The translations under genes and the position numbers were made by a program. From assembly GCA_963681505.1 (NCBI GenBank), contig OY811990.1, positions 1,423,350 to 1,487,349 of the forward strand: 64,000 nt of DNA, written 5' to 3'. The stretch is from Eunapius fragilis. Taxonomy: Eukaryota; Porifera; Demospongiae; Spongillida; Spongillidae. Shown piece by piece: positions 10,184 to 20,331 of this stretch (the first letter of the stretch is position 1; the number at the start of each line of letters is the position of its first letter). The notes under the pieces were generated by a model. The model worked only from the letters and a program-made list of their open reading frames with translations. It was not told the origin of the DNA and did no database searches.

Positions 10184-11122
10184 AAGAGACTTAACATAAA
10201 ATGTAATTTGCGCTAGTGCCAGAGCGATGTTCAGGCCCTAGGCGGCCAGTGGATGGTGGTTGATTTTGAGTATTGCCTCGTGTGTGATAAAATGCCCGTG
10301 CAATCATGTCAGAATCTAACTGGCCGCATGTTGCATCAATATACAGTCGTAAATGAATATATTTGCACTGCGTTTGTAATAATTGGGACAGTTCACATGA
10401 AAATGGCCCCTCGCGTATATGTATAATTATTATAGTTATTAAAATGATTCACTTTGAAATTGCTACATCTCCCGAACGGTAAATGCTATTGACTTTCTAT
10501 TTTCAAAACTTCATACTACATCATTTCTCTCTGCTAAAATCGATCTTGGGCTCTTTGATTAGCTTCGTGCCAGTGTTACAACATCCGATACCCCTTGGGG
10601 CCATATCTTTCGGCAGGAAAATTCAATTCACTCCTAATTTGGTTTGTACGTAGAGGGATCCTGTACCTATTGATTTGTTCTGTTCGTTACTTTTTTCTTT
10701 ATCCGTTACAGGGATACAACTGTGCAAAGTAACTGCATTTTTCCCGGTCGTTTCGCGCCATTTACCTATTACGAGGACATGAAATGCAATTACTTCCTGT
10801 TAAATAACTATGTCTCCGCCCATCTATACAAGTACGGCGTTTTCGCTTCTTGCAAACGTCTGGTTCTGTTCCCCTTCTTGGCTTCTTCAACATAGCGAGC
10901 AGAAACTAAAGATTCGTTATACGTGGATTCAGCTGCCATCAGCCTGCGCAACACGGTACGTACCGTAGGCCTACTAGTACGCGCATGCACGTAGAAATCG
11001 AGCGTGTTGGCCAGGGCCGGCGCTTTTATCCCGAAATGAAGGCGTGTCTGACCACGCCCATAAATAAAAATTGTGTGACCACAATTAATTTTTGATTGCT
11101 CAATGAAATTAATCAGCTGCTC

Positions 11123-12250
11123 ATGGCGAATCGCATCTCTTATCCAATAACATCCGAATTTCCAGATAATCCACATCAGCCTCAACATTTTTCGTTCCCT
11201 AAGCGCTCTTTTGGGAAAAAGAATATAGTTATGGGATCTTTCCAGACATTGTGGTTTAAATCATGGCCTTTTCTTCACTATGATGAGGCACGCAATCTAG
11301 CTTTTCGTCATATATGCGTAAAAGGATTCAAAGAATAAATAATGAGGTCTAACACTAGAGCTGATCCTGCATTTGTAAGTTCTGTCATTGAAATATTATT
11401 GCCTACTTCTAGGTTGTAAATTTTCAATGTAGGTTACTAATAGATTTTCCAATTGGAAGGATGCATGGCACTTTGTCCTTTAGTAGCCATGAAGTCAGTG
11501 CCTGCCATCGAGAAGCAGTGGAGGTTTGTGTTACTCTACCAGCCACCTCGGTACATATTGGTGAGCAATTATCAACCCTGTTTGCGGAAGAAAATAAGAG
11601 TAATCGTAAGATGCTGATTATAATACTGTCTTGCCTTCAGTTATTGTCCCGTCAAGGTTTAGCAATTAGGGGAGGGTGATGAGTGTGATTCAAATTTTAT
11701 CCAATTGTTCAAGGTTTTGGGACAGGATGATGTCTGTATTAAGGAAGGGTTGAAAAAAGATGGACAAGTACACATCTCATGATATCCTAAATGAGCTCCT
11801 CAAAATTATGTCGCATTATGTTTTGAGAGGTTTTGCTGAAAAAATTCAAAATTCTTCTTTTTTAACTGTGATGATTGATGAAACAACTGATGTCACTAAC
11901 CAGGAACAGGTAACAATTATTTTTAGAACGGTAGACAATGACTTGAGTGTTAAGGAAGAGTTTGTTGGGTTGTACAATGCGGATTCCATTACATCAGTCA
12001 CTCTAACTGAAGTTATAAAGGATGTCATGTTAAGGTTAAATCTTTCAATGTGCAAATTTGCACATTGAAAGATTTAACCTTAACATGACATCCTTTATAA
12101 CTTGCAGCCATCATAACATTGTCCACGAAGCTTAAACTTCGTGGACAATGTTATGATGGCTGCAGCACAATGAGTGGAACAAGGTCAGGAGTTGTTAAAA
12201 GAATAATGGAAGAAGAACCAAGAGCAGTATATACACACACTGTTACTGTC
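11123..12250 (+). pseudogene. hAT transposase (ZMYM1/DUF4371-like), truncated
   Basis: Pieces in several frames match the DUF4371-type hAT transposases of animals. There is a TTF-like N-terminal region (H-F-S-F-P-K-R-S-F-G-K-K, then H-Y-D-E-A-R-N-L-A-F), a region with H-R-E-A-V-E-V and I-G-E-Q-L-S (11461-11679), and the catalytic segment with M-I-D-E-T-T-D-V (11760-12056). The catalytic Asp and Glu are kept here, whereas copy 2 has a stop at that Glu. Frame breaks near 11340 and 11680, plus a palindromic rearrangement at 12057, destroy the gene. Confidence 0.82.
12010..12164. repeat. Two adjacent palindromes within the hAT copy
   Basis: 12010-12056 and 12057-12103 are perfect reverse complements (47 bp, no spacer). 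12103-12130 and 12137-12164 are perfect reverse complements (28 bp, 6-nt spacer). Copy 2 (about 62710-62790) has the two outer arms directly adjoining, so about 80 bp of inverted sequence was added here. Confidence 0.95.
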
Positions 12251-12439
12251 ACTGTAGCTAGCACATGGTGATGCATCCAACCATGAAACAAAGCAAATTG
12301 TATTAACATAGTATGTTGATGCTAGACCTCCATTAGCCATAGCATTGGCCGCTTTTGACTCCTCCTCCCCCTGTGGGTTTTCTTAGAAGTGAGGGAGTGG
12401 AGGATGAGGCTTTCTACAGTTTTGGGATTCTTTTTTCAA

Positions 12440-12640
12440 TCCCCCATGCCTCAACCCCCCCCCCCCCCCCCCCCCCTCACATATGCCTCCACCCCCTCCC
12501 TATGTCCCTATGCCTCAATCCCTCTTATGCTTCCATCCCCCCCCTCCCCCTCCTTTATTCTTCCACCCCCCGCCCCCTCTACCCTACGCCTCCCGCTATA
12601 TGTCTCAATCCCCCTCATTCCCCTATGTCACTATCCTTTT
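12440..12640. repeat. C-rich low-complexity tract
   Basis: A run of about 22 C followed by degenerate CCTCCACCCCC/ATGCCTC words. The Pro-rich ORFs across it are composition artefacts. Confidence 0.9.
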
Positions 12641-13296
12641 TTCCTTGTAAATGAATTGATTGTATCAAGGTAAATTGTAGTCCATTATCGTTTTGTTTAT
12701 GCCACCCTCCTTACTCTTCTGTCATGCACTTGAATCATATATACAACTTCATGAACACGTTATGTGGTGGGATATCACTGCTGTGCATTGTTATTTATGG
12801 TCCTTTTAAATCCTCAATTACATTATATTCATGTCAACTCGTTATTCATGCGTGTATGCAATCAGTGTATGCAGTACTATTCCACTTCAAAACAAGGTAG
12901 TGTGTTCATTGTATTCAATTATAACGCAAGTGCATAACTATAATCCAAGGCACCATAACTGCGCATGCTTGGAGAGTTGGGTATATAGTGGCTAATGGAT
13001 ACGTTTTGAAACTTCAAATGAATTGTTTTTATTTTTTTAGTCATTTAAAAGAAAATGCTAAAAAAAAAGCAGATCGTGCGTTTGCAACAATAAATAACAA
13101 ATGAGATGTGTCATTTTCTCCGGCGAATCGTTTTTAAGCAGGCGAATACTAACTATACACTAACTATACGTATACGTTACTGTCATTATTATCTTCCTAT
13201 GCTGCACTTATAGACACTTGCATGCTGTATATTGTCCGTTTCATGCATATGACAAGCATCACGTGAGACCAATAACTGGTATAGCAATTATACATG
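12641..13296. other. No gene recognised
   Basis: AT-rich unique sequence, possibly upstream region of the Ig receptor gene. No ORF with support. Confidence 0.4.
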
Positions 13297-13303
13297 TATA
13301 TAG
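13297..13303 (+). promoter_or_regulatory. Possible TATA box of the Ig receptor gene
   Basis: TATATAG lies 61 bp before the candidate start codon, which would place transcription start near 13328 and give a 30-nt leader. Support is positional only. Confidence 0.35.
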
Positions 13304-13357
13304 GCGCATCCTGTTGCTGTTTTCAACTGTAAAAAACAAGAAATTGTGTCCTTATTG

Positions 13358-13406
13358 ATGGAGTCTCATATAATCTTTGCTGCTGCACTCCTACTGACGG
13401 CTGAAA
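13358..13406 (+). CDS. Ig receptor exon 1 (signal peptide), inferred
   Basis: An ATG opens MESHIIFAAALLLTAE, a typical signal peptide (hydrophobic I-I-F-A-A-A-L-L-L core), and is followed immediately by a strong donor GTAAGT at 13407. The exon ends in phase 1. The next plus-strand exon that fits is the first Ig exon at 40088, which begins in phase 1 and lacks a start of its own. Signal-peptide exons ending in phase 1 are the usual arrangement in IgSF genes. The link across a 26.7-kb intron is an inference. If wrong, this is the first exon of another secreted protein. Confidence 0.5.
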
Positions 13407-14050
13407 GTAAGTCAAATCGGGCGCTGCATGTAGTTCGGTTCCATACAACGAATATACGCGCATATAAATGTGTTCTTCCCCTCTCGATCCCTAAACTGTT
13501 CGCTCTTTCTGTGCGTTGTTTTGTGTTCAAACTATACATTGCCAATGGAATGCGCCTAAGGAGCAATTACGCGCACATCCAGCGTACATTGTAGTAGCAA
13601 TATTTTGTATTGCCTTCTTTGCCTTATTGACCAGTTGCGGCGCGAAACCATCACTGTATAAATATTTTAACCTTTGCCCGAGGTTTATTATGAAATCATT
13701 CCTTTTTGTTCGTCGCCAATTAGATGGGAGTTGTTAGACTAAGTGCGCTCTGCTGGAAAACATGCGGCAGGTTTGAACATGCCAATACGTGTGCTGTAGT
13801 AGATTGCAAGAATGGCTATAGCAAGGGGGAAAATAAGAAATTATAACATTTTCCGACAGACAAGGATATGGGTTGCGGTGGACAACGTGAATCCTGATAG
13901 GCGAAGGAGTACAAGACATGAATTTGGCTGCATAGTATGATGTTAACGTTGGAGAAAGCTCAGGTTCTGTAGCACAAGCAGACTTGGAAGGTGTACAAAT
14001 AGGCACAGGAACCCTGGAACAACAGGAACAACACTAAATGTTGCTGCCTT
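13407..14050. other. Start of inferred intron 1; nothing recognised
   Basis: Short ORFs without homology. Ends at the left terminus of the CCCGGGTG-bounded unit. Confidence 0.4.
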
Positions 14051-14130
14051 CCCGGGTGAAAAAAATCGCGATAATATCGCGATTTTTTTAATCGCGGCGA
14101 TTATCGCGATAATCGCCCATTAATCGCGCT
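14051..14130. repeat. Left terminal repeat of the large intronic unit
   Basis: Starts CCCGGGTGAAA and is made of nested ATCGCGATAAT palindromes. Its first 33 or so bases match, with about three mismatches, the reverse complement of 38802-38834. The region is rich in TCGCGA. Confidence 0.75.
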
Positions 14131-14666
14131 AAACCCAAGCACTGTTCTGTAAAGATGGCGTATCATACCGTATATCATCAATGCCTCGCCCCCCAGGAGG
14201 GCGTATCACATGCATCGTTAAATCACGAGATCCATATAGTACAGAGCAGTCGTTCAGGTTGGTAACTTGAGCTAGCTCGATCGATAAGTACGTTAGATCA
14301 GTGTGTGCATGTGCGCGCGCGCGCGTGTCTAGATGTACTCAACTGTTGTAATGGTATCAATACGTTGTACTTTGCTTCTGGGTGCATGCAGCATGGTCTG
14401 TGATTACGTGTCTTAAATGCTTTTCTTCAAACCAGTGCTATAATGGAACACCGAATATAAAATGGCAGAATATACCAATATTGGCAATAAATAATGAGTG
14501 CGTGCGTAGGACAAATGGTGTTCATTCTTCTATGAAACGGAACTAAAAAAGACTATGATCCACTTGTATACATGTAAGTGTCCATTGCAATTCTATACGG
14601 GAATGAATGAATTTGTGTATTGTGTATGTGTGGACACCAACATGCACTTTTGACCTATATGCATTA

Positions 14667-14764
14667 GGTCACTCCGAACTGCACTTTAGTTTCCTGTCCA
14701 CCCTTCCTCGAAAATATTTAGCATGTGGTGGGGATGGAAAACTAAAGTCGACTTCGGAGTGGCC
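14667..14764. mobile_element. 98-bp Tourist-like MITE (PIF/Harbinger type)
   Basis: Inverted termini GG-T/C-CACTCCGAA are followed by ACTTTAGTTT in both arms and flanked by the trinucleotide TTA on both sides (14664-14666 and 14765-14767). A TTA target duplication with GG-starting termini is the hallmark of PIF/Harbinger MITEs. Confidence 0.75.
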
Positions 14765-14767
14765 TTA

Positions 14768-15136
14768 CACCTGCTCTGTGATATGTGTGAGCTTGTGTAT
14801 GTGCTATGTGTGTGCTGTGTATATTACAAGGTTTCTAGGTGCACAATGACTAGTTTCACATGCGTGCTAGGACTTTGCCAATAGACAACAGTCCCCATCT
14901 TCCACCCCTGAATAGTAGAAATGGGACTTGGGGATGAATATATATGTGTGTTCCAAATGTGGATGTTGATGTATGCATCATTTCATAGTCATGCATACAC
15001 ATGCATACCAGAACACTTTGCACATTAAAAGACACCTCCATAGTGTGTTCAAGTCAAACCACTGTCAAATGCAAAGCAATTAAAATCAAATAGCACGTAC
15101 AATGAACAAATGATATTGGGGGGGGGGGGAGCTTCT
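14768..15136. other. No gene recognised
   Basis: Unique AT-rich sequence ending in a run of 11-12 G at about 15118. Confidence 0.4.
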
Positions 15137-15604
15137 TCAATCTCTTAATAAATTACTAGGAAACCTAGAAAAAAAACACAAGGTACTCCTTGAATGACCG
15201 GTGTTTGGTAGATGCACACACTTTTCACATATAGCTGACAGTGGGACAGCTTCAAAGTTATCCACTATTTTTGCACATAGATAGCATGATCGGATGGCAT
15301 TGACAACATCATCTGCCAGATGTAACACATTTTTCAAACCGTCATTACGCAACAATGGTTTTTTCATCAGCACTACTAGTGAGCCATTGAGGTGAATAAA
15401 CTTGGTGACAATACCAGCTCTAAGTTTTCCTGACTGGGAACGATACAATACAGCAGAATTATACCTTGTTTTTCCGTTTATGTCTTCTGCATCAATTGTC
15501 ATTTGCTTGTGGATCACTCTTCCCACAACTGAAACAATTGTTGTGTCCTGTACAGTGCTATGTCCCATGTAAGCATTTATTGCCTCAGCACCCTTCACTC
15601 CCAC
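15137..15604 (-). CDS. Unidentified ORF, terminal part of a transposase-like protein?
   Basis: A 155-codon minus-strand frame, open further upstream to about 15655, that ends in a natural stop. It reads E-K-C-H-E-I-W-K-V-G-V-K-G-A-E-A-I-N-A, then R-Y-N-S-A-V-L-Y-R-S, and two Cys pairs (C-Y-L-C and C-E-K-C). G-x-x-G-A-E-A-I-x-A is also present in the transposase of the element nested at 59306-61502 (G-E-Q-G-A-E-A-I-H-A), hinting at a shared type of transposon protein, though this may be coincidence. Copy B encodes the same ORF with a single N-to-D change. A possible acceptor AACAG lies near 15635. Function unknown. Confidence 0.45.
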   Translation of the reverse strand: MGVKGAEAINAYMGHSTVQDTTIVSVVGRVIHKQMTIDAEDINGKTRYNSAVLYRSQSGKLRAGIVTKFIHLNGSLVVLMKKPLLRNDGLKNVLHLADDVVNAIRSCYLCAKIVDNFEAVPLSAICEKCVHLPNTGHSRSTLCFFSRFPSNLLRD

Positions 15605-15849
15605 TTTCCAGATTTCATGGCACTTTTCATCACTGCTGTTATTTGAACAAAAAGGCTATAGTGGAGAACCCATGCCATCACTTGATTTCCTTGAGTGAGT
15701 TGAGAAATATTAGGCTCATGCATTTGCTACATAATATCGTGCATTATCATGCTACCTTTCCAGGTTTTGTAATCACATATGGGGCTGGGTGTTCAACTGA
15801 TTTCATTTGGAATCAGTACACTTTGTAATCGATATTGTTCCATTCACAG

Positions 15850-16028
15850 TGACAATACAAGACAGATTTCAGATTCCTATTAAAGATGAAGAAAACAACT
15901 GGAAAGAGATAGTGGGCAAACTTAATTCTAAGTGCCGGAATCTAAGAGCGAAGTTTAGTCTCACCGGCAAGAACAAGGAAGCAGCCACTGATCTGGACAC
16001 AGAGAACATAGATACACCAATCATATGA
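15850..16028 (+). CDS. Unidentified terminal exon
   Basis: A clean acceptor (TTCCATTCACAG) is followed by 58 codons of protein-like composition (D-R-F-Q-I-P-I-K-D-E-E-N-N-W-K-E-I then K-C-R-N-L-R-A-K-F), a stop TGA at 16026 and a polyadenylation signal AATAAA 88 bp later. This is the classic layout of a last exon of a plus-strand gene. I do not recognise the domain, and no upstream partner exon is certain. Confidence 0.45.
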
Positions 16029-16115
16029 TCCAGAACTGCATGCTTCCTACATGTATCTATATAAGCTGTTGCTTTGTAACTTGTCTATCATACTTTTTTT
16101 GTATATGTGCAAATC

Positions 16116-16121
16116 AATAAA
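16116..16121 (+). terminator. Polyadenylation signal AATAAA
   Basis: Canonical AATAAA 88 bp after the stop of the 15850-16028 exon, followed by T/G-rich sequence (CCTTGTGACTG). Confidence 0.5.
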
Positions 16122-16599
16122 CCTTGTGACTGACTCCATCCTCCTACAATTTATAGTACTGATCATCATCATTACAAAGCAAATATGTTATACGATATAC
16201 AAAATAAAGCATCAGTAAACGTCCGTAAACTCTTCAAGAACCAATGAAATGCTTGCTGCTGAGAACAACAGAGGCTCCCTACAAAACCAAAAGTGTGACT
16301 GCATGTGTGTGAACAGAGCACATTAAGTACACACCTCTTCATTATAAACACACCTCCACACCTCTTCATTACATACACACAGCTCCCATATGAAGATGGA
16401 GGGAGCCTACATGTAAGTTGCATGTCGTGTGCTGTGCAGCAGTGTACATGTAAGCATGTAGATCGATAAAGATGGTAAGGGTGTATATGAATGTGCAGCT
16501 GTAGATATCAGGTGATGAGGAGCACATGTTCTGTGCAATGAGTCTTCAGCTGTGTTTACATACAATGTTGGGGAATGTGTGTTACAACCAGTCCTCACA
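16122..16599. other. No gene recognised
   Basis: Downstream of the candidate last exon. Contains a short duplicated ACACACCTCTTCATTA word (about 16330 and 16358). Confidence 0.4.
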
Positions 16600-16770
16600 C
16601 CTGACCCCTCCCTACTATCACACCCCTCCCTACATCACACCCCTCCTTACATCACACCCCTCCCTACTATCACACCCCTTCCTACACCACACCCCTCCCT
16701 ACACCACACCCCTCCCTACCATCACACCCCTCTCTACCATCACACCCCTACCTACTATCACACACCTCCT
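16600..16770. repeat. Short-unit minisatellite, CACACCCCTCCCTAC
   Basis: About ten degenerate 15-18-bp units alternating CATCACACCCCTCCCTAC and CACCACACCCCTCCCTAC. His/Thr/Pro ORFs over it are artefacts. Confidence 0.9.
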
Positions 16771-16972
16771 ATTAATGTGTTCTCCAATAAGTTACATGAT
16801 AACACGCTTAAGTCATTATGCCCCCCCCCCCCCCCCCCCCTCCCCCTTCCCCGACATATCACCCATGCATATACTATTCTAACCCTGTCCTGAGAGTAAA
16901 CTTAGGGGGAAAACTTCACTGCAGTCTGGTGATTAGTTACACAGAAGTCATTTGGCATTTACCCCCCCCAAA

Positions 16973-18510
16973 CATATGACCCAAGTATGCTACCTAAACA
17001 TTACATAGTGTCCTAATGATGTTCCAGAGTAGGGGAAACACTTCACTGTCTATTGTTTAAGTCAGGTGATAGAAATTTTTAGTTACTCGAAAGTCACTTA
17101 CCCCCCCCTCCTCCCTCAAACATATGACCCATGCATATTGCTATGCTACCTAAACATTACATAGTGTCCTAATGATGTTCCAGAGTAGGGGAAACACTTC
17201 ACTGTCTATTGTTTAAGTCAGGTGATAGAAATTTTTAGTTACTCGAAAGTAACTTACCCCCCCCCTCCTCCCCCAAACATATGACCCATGCATATTGCTA
17301 TGCTACCTAAACATTACACAGTGTCCTAATGATGTTCCAGAGTAGGGGAAAACACTTCACTGTCTATTGTTTAAGTCAGGTGATAGAAATTTTTAGTTAC
17401 TCGAAAGTCACCTACCCCCCCCCCCTCCTCCTCCCCCAAACATATGACCCATGCATATTGCTATGCTACCTAAACATTGCATAGTGTCCTAATGATGTTC
17501 CAGAGTAGGGGAAAACACTTCACTGTCTATTGTTTAAGTCAGGTGATAGAAATTTTTAGTTACTCGAAAGTCACTTACCCCCCCCTCCTCCCTCAAACAT
17601 ATGACCCATGCATATTGCTATGCTACCTAAACATTACATAGTGTCCTAATGATGTTCCAGAGTAGGGGAAACACTTCACTGTCTATTGTTTAAGTCAGGT
17701 GATAGAAATTTTTAGTTACTCGAAAGTAACTTACCCCCCCCCTCCTCCCCCAAACATATGACCCATGCATATTGCTATGCTACCTAAACATTACACAGTG
17801 TCCTAATGATGTTCCAGAGTAGGGGAAAACACTTCACTGTCTATTGTTTAAGTCAGGTGATAGAAATTTTTAGTTACTCGAAAGTCACCTACCCCCCCCC
17901 CCCCCCTCCTCCTCCCCCAAACATATGACCCATGCATATTGCTATGCTACCTAAACATTGCATAGTGTCCTAATGATGTTCCAGAGTAGGGGAAAACACT
18001 TCACTGTCTATTGTTTAAGTCAGGTGATAGAAATTTTTAGTTACTCGAAAGTAACTTACCCCCCCCCCCTCCTCCCCCAAACATATGACCCATGCATATT
18101 GCTATGCTACCTAAACATTACATAGTGTTCTAATGATGTTCCAGAGTAGGGGAAACACTTCACTGTCTATTGTTTAAGTCAGGTGATAGAAATTTTTAGT
18201 TACTCGAAAGTCACTTACCCCCCCCCCCTCCTCCCCCAAACATATGACCCATGCATATTGCTATGCTACCTAAACATTACATAGTGTCCTAATGATGTCC
18301 CAGAGTAGGGAAAACACTTCACTGTCTATTGTTTAAGTCAGGTGATAGAAATTTTTAGTTACTCAAAAGTAACTTACCCCCCCCTCCTCCCCCAAACATA
18401 TGACCCATGCATATTGCTATGCTACCTAAACATTACAGTGTCCTAATGATGTTCCAGAGTAGGGGAAAACACTTCACTGTCTATTGTTTGAGTCAGGTGA
18501 TAGTTACACA
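16973..18510. repeat. 157-bp tandem array with higher-order structure
   Basis: Ten units of about 156-167 bp, each starting near CATATGACCCATGCATATTG and ending in a C-rich tract of variable length. Unit starts are at 16973, 17121, 17278, 17441, 17598, 17755, 17922, 18082, 18241 and 18397. Sequence variants recur every third unit, giving a 477-481-bp higher-order repeat over the first six full units. Confidence 0.95.
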
Positions 18511-18944
18511 AGTCATTTGGCATTCCCCTCCCCTTCCCCAAACACACCTACTACAAAAATTTTAGTATCAATACCATGCAGCTATTAGTGAGTCCCTAAC
18601 TCCCGATCACAACTCTCCCAACAACAGAGTCACTGAAAAGACCTGCCTGTGTAACGTAGCTCATGCCTCTACAACACTGTAATTTGTCAGTAGGTGTGCC
18701 TTTTTAAGATATCAATAACAACTTTAATCAATAACCATACAACTGTATAAAAAAGTGTGTTAACAAGGCAATAAGAATGGAGCCACAGTTTCACAATGAA
18801 AATGTTCATATAATGACAGCTGCACAGGATTTCTCATTTTCTCATTGCCATAATCTATTGAATGAGAAGAAGAGGGTTAATGAAATGGCCCGGCATATAA
18901 CATGCACATTGTCAATGGGTTGGTTCCCAGTGGCAGGGCAACAT
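18511..18944. other. Unique sequence; part repeated at 20.5 kb
   Basis: 18557-18622 (ATTTTAGTATCAATACCATG onward) recurs at about 20540-20602, and 18860-18900 has a diverged relative at about 21085-21125. These are remnants of an older local duplication. No gene. Confidence 0.6.
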
Positions 18945-18945
18945 G

Positions 18946-19013
<68 letters not shown>

Positions 19014-19040
19014 ACACATACATACACACACACACACAAC
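18945..19040. repeat. (CA)n microsatellite
   Basis: About 33 CA units with ATACACA interruptions at the right end. Confidence 0.97.
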
Positions 19041-19227
19041 CCCAAGTAGGTCCAGTACAAACCAATGTGCAATGTCAAGCTGGAGTGATTATGGGGGACA
19101 TGCACACATCTGCATGTCTGCATTGCCACCGTATCCCCCCTGGGCTTACAAGAGCACAGGGAATACTGTTATACATCAGATGTATTTAAAGGTGTGGTAT
19201 GGGGACAAACTCATGGGCGTGTCTATA

Positions 19228-19258
19228 GCGGGGTGGGGGGGGGGGGGGGGGGGGGGTG
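19228..19258. repeat. G homopolymer tract
   Basis: A G run broken only by single Ts. It is shorter in copy B (about 31591-31617), one of the few differences between the copies. Confidence 0.9.
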
Positions 19259-19587
19259 GGAGAAAGAGCTTAGTCCCATCCCCCGCCTCCCCTCTTAGGG
19301 CATCCACCATCTGAAGAGAGTGCAGGTGTCAGTACAATATTTGGGTGGTCACAATAAGCTTCTCTAGCAAGCTTTGCTAGCAAGCTATACATGTAATAAA
19401 AAATAGAGACCTCACAAATCCACAATCAGATAAAGGTACATATAGGCAGCTGGAACAAACAAATACACAACCACATATGTACATAGGCTTTGAATATTAA
19501 CAAACAGTAGTTCCTTCTCACACTCAGGGCTCTTTGGTAGATCTGGCTTGACCCTTTGCACTATTGGAACACAACTGACAAAAAAAA

Positions 19588-19743
19588 CCCTGTGGGTGTG
19601 GTGAGGAGTGTGTGGATTGTCGGCTATGTTCCTTAACCCCTCACACTCCTGGAAAATACACCACACCCACAGGGGTCTTTTATTAGGCTATGTTACATAA
19701 CCCCTCACACCTTAACCAGAAAGTTCACCGCACCCACAGGGGT
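19588..19743. mobile_element. Small foldback element with duplicated right end
   Basis: CCCTGTGGGTGTGGTG (19588-19603) and its complement CACCACACCCACAGGG (19659-19674) form a 16-bp stem. The right half (AACCCCTCACAC ... CACCCACAGGGGTCTTTT) occurs again at about 19697-19747, so the element is partly duplicated in tandem. Confidence 0.65.
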
Positions 19744-19812
19744 CTTTTTAGTCAGATATACTAAAGAGATTCTCCTAATATACATCCCAGGAAAAAGAGC
19801 CCACACACACAC

Positions 19813-20002
19813 CAGGGATTTACCGCTTCCACCCCCTACCCACCCCCTGGTTTGCCACTAATTTGACTAACCCACCCCCTGGTTTACATGCTAAAACTCC
19901 ATGGCATACCATGTAACAGTGCAGAGGGAAGACTTTCACCCCCCTATATTTTTATGTATTCCAAAACCCACCCCCTGTTGCAAACTTGGCGGTAAATCCC
20001 TG
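19813..20002. mobile_element. 190-bp MITE inside a CA tract
   Basis: Perfect 14-bp inverted termini CAGGGATTTACCGC, with internal CCACCCCCTGGTTT repeats. CA repeat on both sides indicates insertion into a microsatellite, which masks the target duplication. A CAGGG start is common for hAT-type MITEs. Confidence 0.8.
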
Positions 20003-20004
20003 CA

Positions 20005-20063
<59 letters not shown>

Positions 20064-20064
20064 G

Positions 20065-20103
<39 letters not shown>

Positions 20104-20270
20104 ACAAACACACACACATGCACATATATTCATGCCCAGGGTACAGACCATACCCAGATGAAACAACTGACTAGTGTTTAGAGATATGTAACTCTTTCTT
20201 GCATAGGGCTCAGACCAACCCAACCGTTGGAGAGATTCTCCTAATATACACACACACACATATATATATA

Positions 20271-20329
<59 letters not shown>

Positions 20330-20331
20330 TC
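20005..20331. repeat. Two (CA)n tracts in a duplicated segment
   Basis: CA arrays at 20005-20120 and 20247-20329. Each is followed by a related 60-bp sequence (CCCAGGGTA-C/T-AGACCAT then GATATNTAAC), and AGAGATTCTCCTAATATAC recurs at 19764 and 20231, showing a tandem duplication of about 220 bp. Confidence 0.8.

Larger units (their letters stand above)
10184..12256 (+). mobile_element. hAT-family transposon copy 1, 3'-truncated
   Basis: Nearly identical in order and sequence to 58684-62876, with about 580 bp of non-coding leader followed by a transposase gene. Homology stops at about 12256, so the last 1.1 kb present in copy 2, including the dimerisation domain, is missing. At 10768-10771 it has a single ATTA where copy 2 carries a 2.2-kb insertion flanked by ATTA. 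The termini are not identified. Confidence 0.75.

Noticed and set aside
14305-14326. GCGCGCGCGCG run as a possible Z-DNA regulatory site
   Set aside because: Short alternating run without any other promoter feature.
16973-18510. CRISPR-like regularly spaced repeats
   Set aside because: Units are contiguous with no unique spacers, and the window is eukaryotic; it is a satellite array.
18777-19049. Plus ORF starting M-E-P-Q-F-H-N-E-N
   Set aside because: Runs straight into the CA tract and has no splice donor or homology before it.
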